Shown: positions 32,402 to 41,843, counted from the stretch's first letter. The stretch: 42,264 bases of DNA from an uncultured Phocaeicola sp. (GCA_944320815.1 CALUIZ010000026.1:1-42264); one strand, 5' to 3'. Numbers and translations: made by a program. The notes: generated by a model not told the origin, from the letters alone.

Positions 32402-32426
32402 ATCCCTCCGGCAGAGCCGGAAGGAT
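32402..32426 (-). other. Hairpin between ileS and the TraR/DksA-like gene
   Basis: ATCCCTCCGGC (32402-32412) and GCCGGAAGGAT (32416-32426) pair around a 3-base loop with one mismatch. There is no T-run on the coding strand. An mRNA processing or stability role, or a weak attenuator, is possible. Confidence 0.45.
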
Positions 32427-32435
32427 GGGTTCATA

Positions 32436-35400
32436 TTACAATTTGGTTACATTTACATGCAGCGTACAATCGTCCAGTTCCAGCTCGACCGCATCCGTGA
32501 CTTCATCAGCCAATGTGAGCGAAGTGGCGAGGACTTGGTTGCAAATATAAGTATTATATTCATTTACCGCATCATCTGTCAATGAATTTTTCGACAATAC
32601 GACTTTAATCTTGTCGGTGATTTCAAAGCCGCTGTTCTTGCGGATATTCTGGATACGGTTCACCAGTTCGCGGGCGATTCCTTCGCGGCGCAGTGCTTCC
32701 GTAATGGTCACCTCCAGTGCCACAGTGAGACGGCCTTCATTGGCCACCAGCCATCCCGGAATGTCTTCGCTGTAGATTTCCACATCGGTGGCTTCCACTA
32801 CTGCGGGAGTTCCGTTGAGGTCGAACGTGTAGCTTCCGTTGCGTTCGAGCTCTGCGATGGCTTCCTGCGACATCTCTGCTACGGAAGCAGCCACAGCCTT
32901 CATCTGCTTGCCGAATTTCGGGCCGAGTTTCTTGAAGTCACATTTCACTCTCTTGACCAGCACTCCGGCCGTTTCGTCCACAAACTTAAGTTCCTTCACG
33001 TTCACTTCGTTCAGAATCAAGTCTTTTACGGCTTCAATATGACGTTTCTGCTCTTCATCAATCACCGGCACCATGATACATTCCAGCGGCTGGCGTACTT
33101 TGATGTTCACTTTGCGGCGCAATGCCAGTACCATCGAAGTGACATCCTGTGCCATCTGCATGCGTGCCTCCAGCTCCTTGTCAATCAATGCCTCTTCGGC
33201 TGCCGGGAATTTGGACAGGTGTACAGACACCACATTGTCACGTCCTGTCACGCCAATCAAATCCATATAAAGGCGGTCCGCATAGAACGGAGCGATAGGT
33301 GCCATCAGCTTCGCCACCGTTTCGAGACAAGTGTACAGGGTCTGATAAGCAGAAAGCTTGTCGGCTGACATGGCACTTCCCCAGAAACGTTTGCGGTTCA
33401 GACGCACATACCAGTTGCTCAGATTGTCGTTCACAAAATCCGTAATCAGACGGCCCGCCTTGGTCGGCTCATAGTCGTTCAGACATTCGTCCACCTGCTT
33501 GATGAGCGAATTCAGCAGAGAGAGAATCCAGCGGTCGATTTCCGGGCGTTCCTCCATCGGCACATCCTTTTCCGCATATGTGAATCCGTCCACATTGGCA
33601 TAGAGTGCGAAGAACGAATATGTATTATACAGTGTGCCGAAGAATTTGCGGCGCACTTCGTCCACTCCGTCGGTGTCAAACTTCAGGTTGTCCCACGGGG
33701 CAGAATTGGTAATCATATACCAGCGGAGCGGGTCGGAACCGAATTTCTCGATGGCTCCGAATGGATCGACGGCATTGCCCAGACGCTTCGACATCTTGTT
33801 GCCGTTCTTGTCAAGCACCAGTCCGTTGGAAACCACGTTCTTGAACGCCACACTGTCGAACACCATCGAGGCGATGGCATGGAGCGTGAAGAACCATCCG
33901 CGTGTCTGGTCCACTCCTTCCGCAATGAAGTCGGCCGGATAGTAGCTGCGCGAGTCAATCAGTTCCTTGTTCTCGAACGGATAGTGCAGTTGGGCGTAAG
34001 GCATGGAGCCGGAATCGAACCATACGTCAATCAAGTCGGTTTCCCGCTTCATCGGCTTGCCGCTTGCGGAAACGAGGATGATATCGTCCACATACGGACG
34101 GTGCAAATCAATCTTGTCGTAATTCTCCTTTGTATATTCACCCGGCACAAAGCCCAGCTTCTTGTAAGGATTCTCGGCCATTAGTCCGGCAGCGACAGAC
34201 TTTTCTATTTCGTTATACAATTCGTCTACCGAACCGATACAGATTTCTTCCCCGTCCTCACTGCGCCAGATAGGAAGCGGAGTTCCCCAGTAGCGCGAAC
34301 GGCTCAGATTCCAGTCGTTCAGGTTTTCGAGCCACTTTCCGAAACGTCCTGTTCCCGTAGATTCAGGTTTCCAGTTGATTGTCTTGTTCAGTTCAATCAT
34401 CCTATCCTTGCAGGCCGTGGAACGGATAAACCAACTGTCGAGCGGATAATAGAGCACCGGTTTGTCCGTGCGCCAGCAGTGCGGATAGTTGTGCACATGC
34501 TTTTCCGTCTTGAAAGCCAGATTGGCCTGTTTCATCTTCATGCAGATATATACGTCGAGCGATTCAGCCGCCTGGGCTGCCTTTTCGTCATACTTGCCGT
34601 CTGTCGTGAACTGCGGGTCGTAAGCGTTCTTCACCCAACGTCCCTCATATTCTTTATATTTCTCTATGTCCACGCATTCCTTTACAAAGGTTTCGTCAAG
34701 TTCGTCAAGAAGATAGAATTTTCCGGTCAGATCGACCATCGGACGGGTTTCACCTTTCTTGTTGATCATGAACAGGGAAGGTATGCCCGCAGCCTTTGCC
34801 ACAAACGCGTCGTCCGCACCGAAAGTCGGGGCAATGTGTACGATACCCGTACCGTCTTCCGTTGTCACATAATCTCCTGGAATCACGCGGAAGGCTTTTC
34901 CCGAAGCGTCATGCCAGTTTCCGTTTTCGTCTGTCTCCACAGGCTTTACCCACGGGAGGAGCTGTTCATACTCCATGCCCACCAAATCCGGTCCCTTGTA
35001 TTCGCCTACCACCTTGAACGGAACCAGCTTGTCGCCCGGCTTGTAATCTTCAAGCGCAATGCCTTCGGCCTTCTTGTTGAAATGCGTGTAAAGCAGGTCC
35101 TTGGCCAGCACCACTGTCATCTTCTCGCCCGTATAGGCATTGTAGGTCTGTACAGCCACATAATCAATCTTCGGACCTACGCACAAAGCCGTGTTTGAAG
35201 GCAATGTCCATGGAGTAGTGGTCCATGCCAGGAAATAAGGAGTGCCCCATTCCGTCATTTCCGGTTTCGGGTTCTTCATCTTGAACTGGGCCACCACGGT
35301 AAGGTCCTTCACGTCGCGGTAGCATCCCGGCTGGTTCAGTTCGTGCGAGCTGAGTCCCGTTCCTGCCGCCGGCGAATAAGGCTGGATTGTATATCCCTTA

Positions 35401-35924
35401 TACAGCAGCCCTTTCTTGTAAAGCTGCTGGAGCAGCCACCAGAGCGACTCGATATAGCGGTTGTCGTATGTGATGTACGGGTTGTCGAGGTCCACCCAAT
35501 ATCCCATCTTGTGAGTCAGGTCGGTCCATTCCTTCGTGAACTTCATCACGTCCGTGCGGCAATGTCTGTTGTAGTCGGCTACAGAAATAGACTTTCCGAT
35601 ATCCTCTTTTGTGATGCCCAGCGTCTTTTCCACGCCCAGCTCTACCGGAAGTCCGTGCGTGTCCCATCCCGCCTTGCGCTTCACCTGATACCCTTTCATG
35701 GTCTTGTACCGGCAGAAAGTGTCTTTGATGGTGCGCGCCATCACGTGATGGATGCCCGGCATGCCGTTTGCTGAGGGAGGCCCTTCATAAAACACAAACG
35801 AAGGACAGCCTTCGCGTTCCGTCATACTTTTGGAGAACACATCGTTTTCATCCCACTTCTTCAGCACTTCCTTGTTCACGTCTGAAAGGTTGAGCTGAGA
35901 ATATTCAGTAAATTTCTTGCTCAT
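32436..35924 (-). CDS. ileS: Isoleucyl-tRNA synthetase
   Basis: This 1162-residue protein is of the long eukaryote-like (type 2) IleRS form. It charges tRNA-Ile in the cytoplasm. The HIGH-class motif is PGIHH (56-60), preceded by FYEGPPSANG. WDTHGLPVE is at 87-95. The editing domain follows (~200-420), with KMSKR near residue 710. The anticodon-binding and C-terminal part ends in LELDDCTLHVNVTKL, without the zinc-binding C-terminus of the E. coli enzyme. It is the first gene of an operon with the DksA-like gene, lspA, DUF4296 and a hypothetical gene. A -7 box is at 35984-35991. Type-2 enzymes are often little sensitive to mupirocin; that is family knowledge only. Confidence 0.97.
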   Translation of the reverse strand: MSKKFTEYSQLNLSDVNKEVLKKWDENDVFSKSMTEREGCPSFVFYEGPPSANGMPGIHHVMARTIKDTFCRYKTMKGYQVKRKAGWDTHGLPVELGVEKTLGITKEDIGKSISVADYNRHCRTDVMKFTKEWTDLTHKMGYWVDLDNPYITYDNRYIESLWWLLQQLYKKGLLYKGYTIQPYSPAAGTGLSSHELNQPGCYRDVKDLTVVAQFKMKNPKPEMTEWGTPYFLAWTTTPWTLPSNTALCVGPKIDYVAVQTYNAYTGEKMTVVLAKDLLYTHFNKKAEGIALEDYKPGDKLVPFKVVGEYKGPDLVGMEYEQLLPWVKPVETDENGNWHDASGKAFRVIPGDYVTTEDGTGIVHIAPTFGADDAFVAKAAGIPSLFMINKKGETRPMVDLTGKFYLLDELDETFVKECVDIEKYKEYEGRWVKNAYDPQFTTDGKYDEKAAQAAESLDVYICMKMKQANLAFKTEKHVHNYPHCWRTDKPVLYYPLDSWFIRSTACKDRMIELNKTINWKPESTGTGRFGKWLENLNDWNLSRSRYWGTPLPIWRSEDGEEICIGSVDELYNEIEKSVAAGLMAENPYKKLGFVPGEYTKENYDKIDLHRPYVDDIILVSASGKPMKRETDLIDVWFDSGSMPYAQLHYPFENKELIDSRSYYPADFIAEGVDQTRGWFFTLHAIASMVFDSVAFKNVVSNGLVLDKNGNKMSKRLGNAVDPFGAIEKFGSDPLRWYMITNSAPWDNLKFDTDGVDEVRRKFFGTLYNTYSFFALYANVDGFTYAEKDVPMEERPEIDRWILSLLNSLIKQVDECLNDYEPTKAGRLITDFVNDNLSNWYVRLNRKRFWGSAMSADKLSAYQTLYTCLETVAKLMAPIAPFYADRLYMDLIGVTGRDNVVSVHLSKFPAAEEALIDKELEARMQMAQDVTSMVLALRRKVNIKVRQPLECIMVPVIDEEQKRHIEAVKDLILNEVNVKELKFVDETAGVLVKRVKCDFKKLGPKFGKQMKAVAASVAEMSQEAIAELERNGSYTFDLNGTPAVVEATDVEIYSEDIPGWLVANEGRLTVALEVTITEALRREGIARELVNRIQNIRKNSGFEITDKIKVVLSKNSLTDDAVNEYNTYICNQVLATSLTLADEVTDAVELELDDCTLHVNVTKL

Positions 35925-35983
35925 ATCATTGATTTTATTCGTTTCGATGTCTGGAGAGATGCCCCTCCTTAATTTTTAGGCTG

Positions 35984-35991
35984 CAAATTTA
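35984..35991 (-). promoter_or_regulatory. -7 box for the ileS operon
   Basis: On the minus strand the bases are TAAATTTG, a perfect TAnnTTTG match 59 bases upstream of ATG 35924. The -33 region reads only TTTC. Confidence 0.65.
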
Positions 35992-36280
35992 TATGAAAAA
36001 AAAGTTATATGAAAGCAATTGTAAATGAAATCTTTTGTTTCAGAACAGAGGGCGGCGTATCTCCAGCACATTCTACCGTTTCGTCACTATAACAGGGCAA
36101 GGGTTTCTGACCGTCCTGGTTGGGGCCTTTGAAAAAACAAGGGGTTTTTATGACATCTTCAAGAACGTTCAAATACAATTTACAGAATTTATTCCAAAAG
36201 TGGCAAATGATATGCTAATAAACATTGTTTGCCCGTTTGTTTTAACATATTGACTATTGATGTTTTTTTATTAAAGAATA

Positions 36281-36310
36281 TTGTCAAATAAAAATATGTT
36301 TGTACTTTTG
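36281..36310 (+). promoter_or_regulatory. Promoter of the susCD operon
   Basis: TTGT at 36281-36284, 18 bases, then TACTTTTG at 36303-36310 (perfect TAnnTTTG). The predicted leader is about 109 bases. Confidence 0.7.
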
Positions 36311-36338
36311 CGATGAAAAGTACAATAAACCATCATTG

Positions 36339-36376
36339 CTTAATATTAAGCCTATAAAAAATACTATAAATAGTAT
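36339..36376 (+). promoter_or_regulatory. Two palindromes in the susC leader
   Basis: CTTAATATTAAG (36339-36350) is a perfect 12-base palindrome. ATACTATAAATAGTAT (36361-36376) has 6-base arms. Both lie downstream of the predicted transcription start, so they could be mRNA hairpins or protein-binding sites. Confidence 0.45.
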
Positions 36377-36425
36377 AACAAATCAGAGTGTAAAAAATAA
36401 AGTTTAATTTCAAAACGACACGAGC

Positions 36426-39400
36426 ATGAGAAATTATGTACACATGTTTGGAGAATACCCACGAACGACCATTTTGTGGAGTATGCTCTTTGTTTCCACG
36501 TCTGTCATTGCCGGTACAAATCCAGTACCGTCAGAAGGGCAAGCCGTTGCTGTCTCAAAGATGCAGCAGCAATCTAAAAAAGTTACGATAAGCGGCGTTG
36601 TTACCGATGCAAAAGGGGAAAGCATTATCGGAGCCTCAATTGCGGACAAAAACAATCCGGGCACCGGAACGATTACCAACATGAATGGTGAGTACACCTT
36701 GACGGTAGCAGAAAACACAGAACTTACAATAAGCTATATCGGCTACAACACCATTACGGTAAAAGTCGTTCCAGGAAAGACGAAGTATGACATCAAACTG
36801 GAAGAAAATTCGCATGAACTGGACGAGGTTGTCGTTGTAGGATACGGTGTTCAGAAAAAGGAAAGCCTGACAGGAGCCATGGCAACACTAAAACAAGAAA
36901 AGCTGACCGACATCACCACACCTAATGTCGAGAACATGCTGAACGGAAAGATTTCGGGTGTATATGTAGCTCCCGGTTCCAGCCAGCCCGGTTCAAACGG
37001 AGCCGTACAGATTCGCGGACGCGCCACGTTAAGTGGAAGCACTTCGCCGTTATGGGTTATCGATGGTGTGATTGTAGGCGAAGATCCCGGTGTGCTGAAT
37101 CCGTCGGATATTGAAACTCTTACAGTGCTGAAAGATGCGGCGTCAACAGCCATCTTCGGTTCGCAAGGCGCAAACGGTGTCATTGTGGTCACAACGAAAG
37201 CCGGCAAAGTGGAGAAAATGACTGTAAACGCTTCTGTTAAGCTGGGTATAAGCCGACTGACAACCGGCAACATGAAGATGATGAACGGTGCAGAACTTTA
37301 TGATTACTATGCTTCGTTCCCCAATCAGGAAGACATCACATTCAGCCGTTACACTCCGGACTTGCGGAATGACAACTTCAGTTGGTGGGATCTTGCATCA
37401 CATTCTGGTTTCACTCAAGATTATAACGTTTCTCTTTCGGGAGGTAACGAAAAGATACGTTCCTATTTCTCATTGGGATATTACGACGAATCGGGTGCAG
37501 TAAAAGGATACGACTATACACGCTACAGTTTCCGCTACCGCACAATATATCAGCCTACCAAATGGCTGACCATCAAGCCTAACGTTTCAGGGTCAATGAT
37601 TGACACATACGATGCACAGTATGACGTAACGTCAATGTACACCATGTTCCCGTGGGACAGTCCGTATGATGAAGAAGGCAATCTGGTGCCTGACCGTTAC
37701 AGCGGCTGGGTAGACTCGTCAGACACGAACTATCTCAACTCGCTTGCCAACGGTGACCATGTGGACTACAAGACTTACGAATTCTCTGGAAACTTTGACT
37801 TTGACATCAAGTTCACGGACTGGCTGACATTTACATCCGTAAACAACTACCGCTACAAAGGCTACTACTATTCGCAATACACAGACCCCAAGACCGACAG
37901 TGCTTCGGGCGTTCAGGGACGTGTGGCTGAATATCAGAGTAACTCCACACGTTTGTACACCAACCAGTACCTGACATTCAACAAGCTTTTCGGCAAACAC
38001 TCCGTACAGGCATTGTTGGCCTATGAGTTCCTCTCTACGCGCGACAAGGCCATTTCAGCTACGGGTACAGGACTTATATCCGGAGTGGGCGTACTTGACG
38101 CTACATCTACTCCCGAAGCCGTAGGCGGGAGCCTGACAGAATGGGCTAAGCAGTCTTATTTCATGAAGGCCAACTATGCTTACGACGGCAAGTATCTGGC
38201 CGAGGCTTCAATCCGCCGCGACGGCGCTTCAAACTTCGGAGCAAACAACAAATATGGTAACTTCTTCTCTGTCAGTGCAGGATGGAACATCCATCAGGAA
38301 AGTTGGTTCAAGGCAACATGGGTGGATATGCTGAAGCTCCGTGCCTCTTACGGTTCGGTGGGAAATGTTCCCTATGCGCGCTATCCGTCGTATGACCTTT
38401 ATTCTGCTTCCGCAAACTATAACGGAACACCTGCCTTGCTGATCAGCCAGGTAGGAAACAGTAACTTCACATGGGAAACAACCTATACGGGCGGTATCGG
38501 CATTGATGCCAACTTCTTCAAGAACCGCTTGCGCCTGGTGTTCGACTATTACAATAAATACACAAAGAATGTGCTCTACCAAGTGCCTGTATCCGGATTG
38601 ACAGGTGTAACCAGCCGCTGGCAGAATGTGGGTGAAGTACGCAACAAAGGTATCGAACTGACCATTGGAGGCGATATTGTCCGCACAAAAGACTGGTTAT
38701 GGAGTATAGACCTGAATTTAGGACACAACGTCAATACGATAGAGAAACTGTACGGTGACGATCCGAATCTGACAATCATAGGCGGTGGAGGAAACGACAC
38801 GAATATCGCCGGAGCGGCAGAGAAAGTATTGAAAGTGGGATATGGAAGCGACCGCTATTATCTGCGTGAATGGGCAGGCGTTGACCCCGAAACCGGATCA
38901 CCGCTATGGTACGTGAACGATGAAGAAGGCAGCCGTGAAACGACAAGCAACTATTCGGAAGCCAACCAGGTGATAAGCGAAGCCACTTCACCCGACTTGT
39001 TCGGCGGATTCAACACGTTTGTACAATGGAGGAACATTGACCTCAGCGCCTCTTTCGGATTTTCCATCGGTGGAAAGATTTACAACTATGCACGTCAGGA
39101 GTACGACTCAGACGGAGCTTATACCGACCGCAACCAGATGAAACTGATGGACGGATGGAGCCGCTGGGAGAAGCCGGGCGACATAGCTACTCATCCGCTG
39201 GCAAGTTACGGAAACGACAGCCACTCCAACAGCGCATCAACCAGATACCTGGAAGACGGAGATTATCTGAAGCTTCGGTCATTGTCCATCGGATACAACC
39301 TGAAGCTGCCCAAATATTACATCCAGAACATGCGTATCTATTTTACGGCTGAAAACGTGTTCACCATAACTGGATTCTCAGGCATTGACCCTGAAGTTCC

Positions 39401-39506
39401 GGCATCTTATGACGACAATACAGGTACATACAAGTCGATAGGTACGGCCAACATCTCGTATCCTACCACCCGCAGATTCATGTTTGGCATCAACTTAACT
39501 TTCTAA
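36426..39506 (+). CDS. SusC-like TonB-dependent outer membrane transporter
   Basis: This 1026-residue protein opens with a signal peptide (~1-30). A carboxypeptidase-regulatory-like domain follows (~52-128; SGVVTDAKGESIIGASI). The TonB box DEVVVVGYG is at 133-141, then the plug (NVENMLNGKISGVYV, IRGRATLSGSTSPLWVIDGV) and a 22-strand barrel to the C-terminal Phe (GINLTF). It imports a glycan or other large nutrient across the outer membrane, with energy from TonB. The SusD-like partner starts 12 bases after its stop. No glycoside hydrolase, sensor or ECF sigma gene is adjacent, so the substrate is unknown. Confidence 0.96.
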   Translation: MRNYVHMFGEYPRTTILWSMLFVSTSVIAGTNPVPSEGQAVAVSKMQQQSKKVTISGVVTDAKGESIIGASIADKNNPGTGTITNMNGEYTLTVAENTELTISYIGYNTITVKVVPGKTKYDIKLEENSHELDEVVVVGYGVQKKESLTGAMATLKQEKLTDITTPNVENMLNGKISGVYVAPGSSQPGSNGAVQIRGRATLSGSTSPLWVIDGVIVGEDPGVLNPSDIETLTVLKDAASTAIFGSQGANGVIVVTTKAGKVEKMTVNASVKLGISRLTTGNMKMMNGAELYDYYASFPNQEDITFSRYTPDLRNDNFSWWDLASHSGFTQDYNVSLSGGNEKIRSYFSLGYYDESGAVKGYDYTRYSFRYRTIYQPTKWLTIKPNVSGSMIDTYDAQYDVTSMYTMFPWDSPYDEEGNLVPDRYSGWVDSSDTNYLNSLANGDHVDYKTYEFSGNFDFDIKFTDWLTFTSVNNYRYKGYYYSQYTDPKTDSASGVQGRVAEYQSNSTRLYTNQYLTFNKLFGKHSVQALLAYEFLSTRDKAISATGTGLISGVGVLDATSTPEAVGGSLTEWAKQSYFMKANYAYDGKYLAEASIRRDGASNFGANNKYGNFFSVSAGWNIHQESWFKATWVDMLKLRASYGSVGNVPYARYPSYDLYSASANYNGTPALLISQVGNSNFTWETTYTGGIGIDANFFKNRLRLVFDYYNKYTKNVLYQVPVSGLTGVTSRWQNVGEVRNKGIELTIGGDIVRTKDWLWSIDLNLGHNVNTIEKLYGDDPNLTIIGGGGNDTNIAGAAEKVLKVGYGSDRYYLREWAGVDPETGSPLWYVNDEEGSRETTSNYSEANQVISEATSPDLFGGFNTFVQWRNIDLSASFGFSIGGKIYNYARQEYDSDGAYTDRNQMKLMDGWSRWEKPGDIATHPLASYGNDSHSNSASTRYLEDGDYLKLRSLSIGYNLKLPKYYIQNMRIYFTAENVFTITGFSGIDPEVPASYDDNTGTYKSIGTANISYPTTRRFMFGINLTF

Positions 39507-39518
39507 ACAGTGATTTTT

Positions 39519-41270
39519 ATGAGAAAAAACATATTTACATCAGTAGTTCTGACCTCGGCTCTGATTGCCGGAGGATTAAGTTCGTGCGATATAGACCGTT
39601 TCCCCACCAGCAGCGTGGCATCAGAACAGGTCACATCAAATCCGTCTGAAACATTAAGCAGTATGATTGACGGAGCATACGCACAGTTAAAGACATGGTC
39701 TGACCCTATGCACCGCCTGGGGGAATACGCAGGAGACAACATGATGATTCGCGGCGCATCCACCGATGCTTTCTATGAATTCATCACATTCTCACGTACT
39801 CCGGACAATTACCGCCTGCAGAACTTTTGGGACTATGGCTACAAGGCCATTGCCCAGGCATCAAACGTCATCGACATGATAGGTGAAACTGACGATGCTG
39901 AAATCCGCAGCCAGATAGGTGAATGCTACTATATCCGAGGCATGATGTATTTCTATCTGTGCCGTGCTTTCGGACGTCCTTACTATCAGGACCCGTCAAC
40001 CAATCTGGGAGTGCCCATTGTCAACGGAACGCCTGACAACATGGACAATCTGAGCCTGCCCGACCGCTCTACGGTAGAAGAAACCTATCAGCAGGCCATT
40101 TATGACTTGCGAATAGCTGAGTCGATGCTGACCCGTGATGACGGACCCGCCTATGCCTCCAAAGAGGCTGCACAGGCCATGCTTTCACGCATCTATCTGT
40201 ACATGAGCGGCACTTATGACAATCCGAGCACGACCTATGCGGATTCGGCACGCTATTATGCCGATGCAGTGATCAACTCCGGGAAATACACTTTCGCTTC
40301 ACGCGAAGACTACATGAATTCGAGCAGAACGACTCCGGAAAATTACTCTGAAGACATATTCGTGGTAAAACGGCTTGCCAGCGAATTCACCGGATCGGAC
40401 TACTACTACACCATCGGCGGCATGTATTCAAACATCGGAGGAATGGGCTGGGGCGAAATGTATGCCAGTGCCAAATACATTGACCTGCTGAGCGAAACGG
40501 GACGCAACGACTGGCGCCCGGGACAGGAAAAGGTTGTAGATGCCCGTGCGACTTTCATCGAACCGCAATACGAACAGGGCGCAAACGGCAACTACACAGA
40601 GGTGTTCCGCTTCATCGCTCCAAATTCGGGCAATACGGGATATGTATACAAACAACTGTCCGTAAACAGCGAGCATACATCATGCACGGAAGGAGAAAAT
40701 ACTTACACGCTGACTCCCTGCACTGACGGAAGAAACCCCAATGAAGAATACTACACCATCAATTATGGCGGTGCTTCATACACGGGAGTCATCGACTATT
40801 ACATCTCCCTCAACAACGGTTACCCGATGTTCTACATCACGAAATGTTCGCGTGAGGACGGTCTGGAGTCTCAGCTCCATTCACCCATCATCTCCCGTCT
40901 GGACGAGATGTATCTTAACCGCGCTGAAGCCTACGTGAAACTAGGACAGATCAATGAAGCGATGAATGATGTCAACATGATTCGCGGACGTGCCATTGTG
41001 GGAGGCGAATACGATGCAAGCGAGTTCAATTCAACCACGGCTCCAGATCTGGTAGACAAGGAACGCCAACTGGAACTTGCCTATCAGGCAGAGCGCAGCT
41101 ACGATGTGTTCCGCAACGGCGATCCGCTGGAGAGAAGGTATCCGGGCCCGCACAATGCCATGGAAGACATTCCGGCCACAGACTATCGCGTGATTTACTT
41201 TATCCCGCAATCAGCTATCAATGCTTATCCAAGTGGTTCTACACTGACTCAGAATCCGACAAGCAACTGA
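39519..41270 (+). CDS. SusD-like surface glycan-binding lipoprotein (RagB/SusD family)
   Basis: The protein is 583 residues from ATG 39519. The signal peptide ends GGLSSC, giving a surface lipoprotein (Cys23). The SusD fold is built of TPR-like helices, for example IGECYYIRGMMYFYLCRAFG (~130-150) and AAQAMLSRIYLYMSGTYD (~210-227), with the late family segment LDEMYLNRAEAYVKLGQINEAM near 455-475. It forms the lid of the SusC transporter and captures the substrate. A GTG at 39510 is an unlikely start. A hairpin terminator lies 47 bases after the stop. Confidence 0.95.
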   Translation: MRKNIFTSVVLTSALIAGGLSSCDIDRFPTSSVASEQVTSNPSETLSSMIDGAYAQLKTWSDPMHRLGEYAGDNMMIRGASTDAFYEFITFSRTPDNYRLQNFWDYGYKAIAQASNVIDMIGETDDAEIRSQIGECYYIRGMMYFYLCRAFGRPYYQDPSTNLGVPIVNGTPDNMDNLSLPDRSTVEETYQQAIYDLRIAESMLTRDDGPAYASKEAAQAMLSRIYLYMSGTYDNPSTTYADSARYYADAVINSGKYTFASREDYMNSSRTTPENYSEDIFVVKRLASEFTGSDYYYTIGGMYSNIGGMGWGEMYASAKYIDLLSETGRNDWRPGQEKVVDARATFIEPQYEQGANGNYTEVFRFIAPNSGNTGYVYKQLSVNSEHTSCTEGENTYTLTPCTDGRNPNEEYYTINYGGASYTGVIDYYISLNNGYPMFYITKCSREDGLESQLHSPIISRLDEMYLNRAEAYVKLGQINEAMNDVNMIRGRAIVGGEYDASEFNSTTAPDLVDKERQLELAYQAERSYDVFRNGDPLERRYPGPHNAMEDIPATDYRVIYFIPQSAINAYPSGSTLTQNPTSN

Positions 41271-41316
41271 TGGCATAAACAATAGCCTATGAAGCGAACG
41301 CAATAATTTCTATCTG

Positions 41317-41358
41317 TAAAACCCTTTCGGCAACGGAGGCCGTGCCGGAAGGGTTTTA
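41317..41358 (+). terminator. Terminator of the susCD operon
   Basis: TAAAACCCTTTCGGCA (41317-41332) pairs with TGCCGGAAGGGTTTTA (41343-41358) with one mismatch. The 3' arm contains TTTT. Confidence 0.75.
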
Positions 41359-41363
41359 TCCAC

Positions 41364-41431
41364 AAAGTCATGAAATCAACGGTTTTTGCATCCGGAGCCG
41401 GATGTCTTTCCTGTGATTTCATGACTTTTTT
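41364..41431 (+). terminator. Second, long hairpin with T6 tail; terminator or small RNA end
   Basis: AAAGTCATGAAATCA (41364-41378) pairs perfectly with TGATTTCATGACTTT (41414-41428). An inner CATCCGG/CCGGATG hairpin is nested in the loop. The 3' arm runs into TTTTTT. It directly follows the first terminator. Confidence 0.65.
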
Positions 41432-41530
41432 ATTCCAAAGCAAAGCATATGAAGTTGCCCGGCCGTTATCCGCCATTCTCCATGAACAGGGAACAATGAT
41501 TTCCCGCCCAAAACAAGCGGTTACTTTGCT

Positions 41531-41600
41531 CAAAATGTCCCGTCATTTCAGGAAAAACATCCCGTTGCTTTCGGCAAAACAAATGTTCCGTCATCTTAAC
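41531..41600 (+). repeat. Degenerate 22-base tandem repeat upstream of clpB
   Basis: Units at 41531-41552, 41553-41574 and 41579-41600 align on the core A(T/C)(A/G)T(C/T)CCGT. Examples are AAAATGTCCCGTCATTTC, AAACATCCCGTTGCTTTC and CAAATGTTCCGTCATCTT. A weaker fourth unit (AATGATTTCCCGCC) is near 41493. The repeat length is too short, and the spacers too similar, for CRISPR. Confidence 0.55.
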
Positions 41601-41635
41601 TTTACTCAGAAAAGATGAATCTCACGCAATTCCGA

Positions 41636-41683
41636 TTGACATTTCGACAAAATGGGAATAATTATCATCTGACATTTTTGCAT
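41636..41683 (+). promoter_or_regulatory. Candidate clpB control sites: two TGACATTT motifs
   Basis: TTGACATTTCGACAAAATG (41636-41654) and CTGACATTTTTGCATG (41669-41684) share TGACATTT with the proximal hsp20 site. The first also contains GACAAAATG, as on the other strand of the hsp20 site. CATTTTTG (41673-41680) is one base from a -7 box. Confidence 0.5.
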
Positions 41684-41843
41684 GTTGACTCCTGGTAATC
41701 ATGCCATTTAGTCATGTCGCGGCTGTTTTATCCCCATGGCAAACTATTTGATGAGAAAACAGTGTCGGCCCGCCGTGAGAGCAGAAGGGCGGTAAGACAC
41801 CAAACAAAACAACAGGATAACAAAAAGGAAAGGAGACTGATTT

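Larger units (their letters stand above)
35925..36425. other. 501-base intergenic region between divergent ileS and susC
   Basis: It holds the ileS -7 box (35984-35991), the susC promoter (36281-36310) and the susC leader. In 36035-36250 I see only AT-rich and unclassified DNA; the 72-codon ORF there starts on TTG and looks spurious. No tRNA, sRNA or riboswitch is recognisable. Confidence 0.6.
41271..41843. other. 573-base intergenic region between susD and clpB
   Basis: From left to right: a terminator hairpin (41317-41358), a second long hairpin with a T-run (41364-41431), a degenerate 22-base tandem repeat (41531-41600), motif copies shared with hsp20 (41636-41683), and the clpB leader with a clear AAGGAG (41829-41834). 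I see no convincing protein gene. Confidence 0.7.

Noticed and set aside
36035..36253. 72-codon plus-strand ORF upstream of susC
   Set aside because: It starts on TTG, has no -7 box or family similarity, and ends before the susC promoter.
36426..41270. Full polysaccharide utilisation locus
   Set aside because: Only susC and susD are present; the neighbours are ileS and clpB.
41531..41600. CRISPR array
   Set aside because: The units are degenerate, contiguous and only 22 bases, with no unique spacers and no cas genes.
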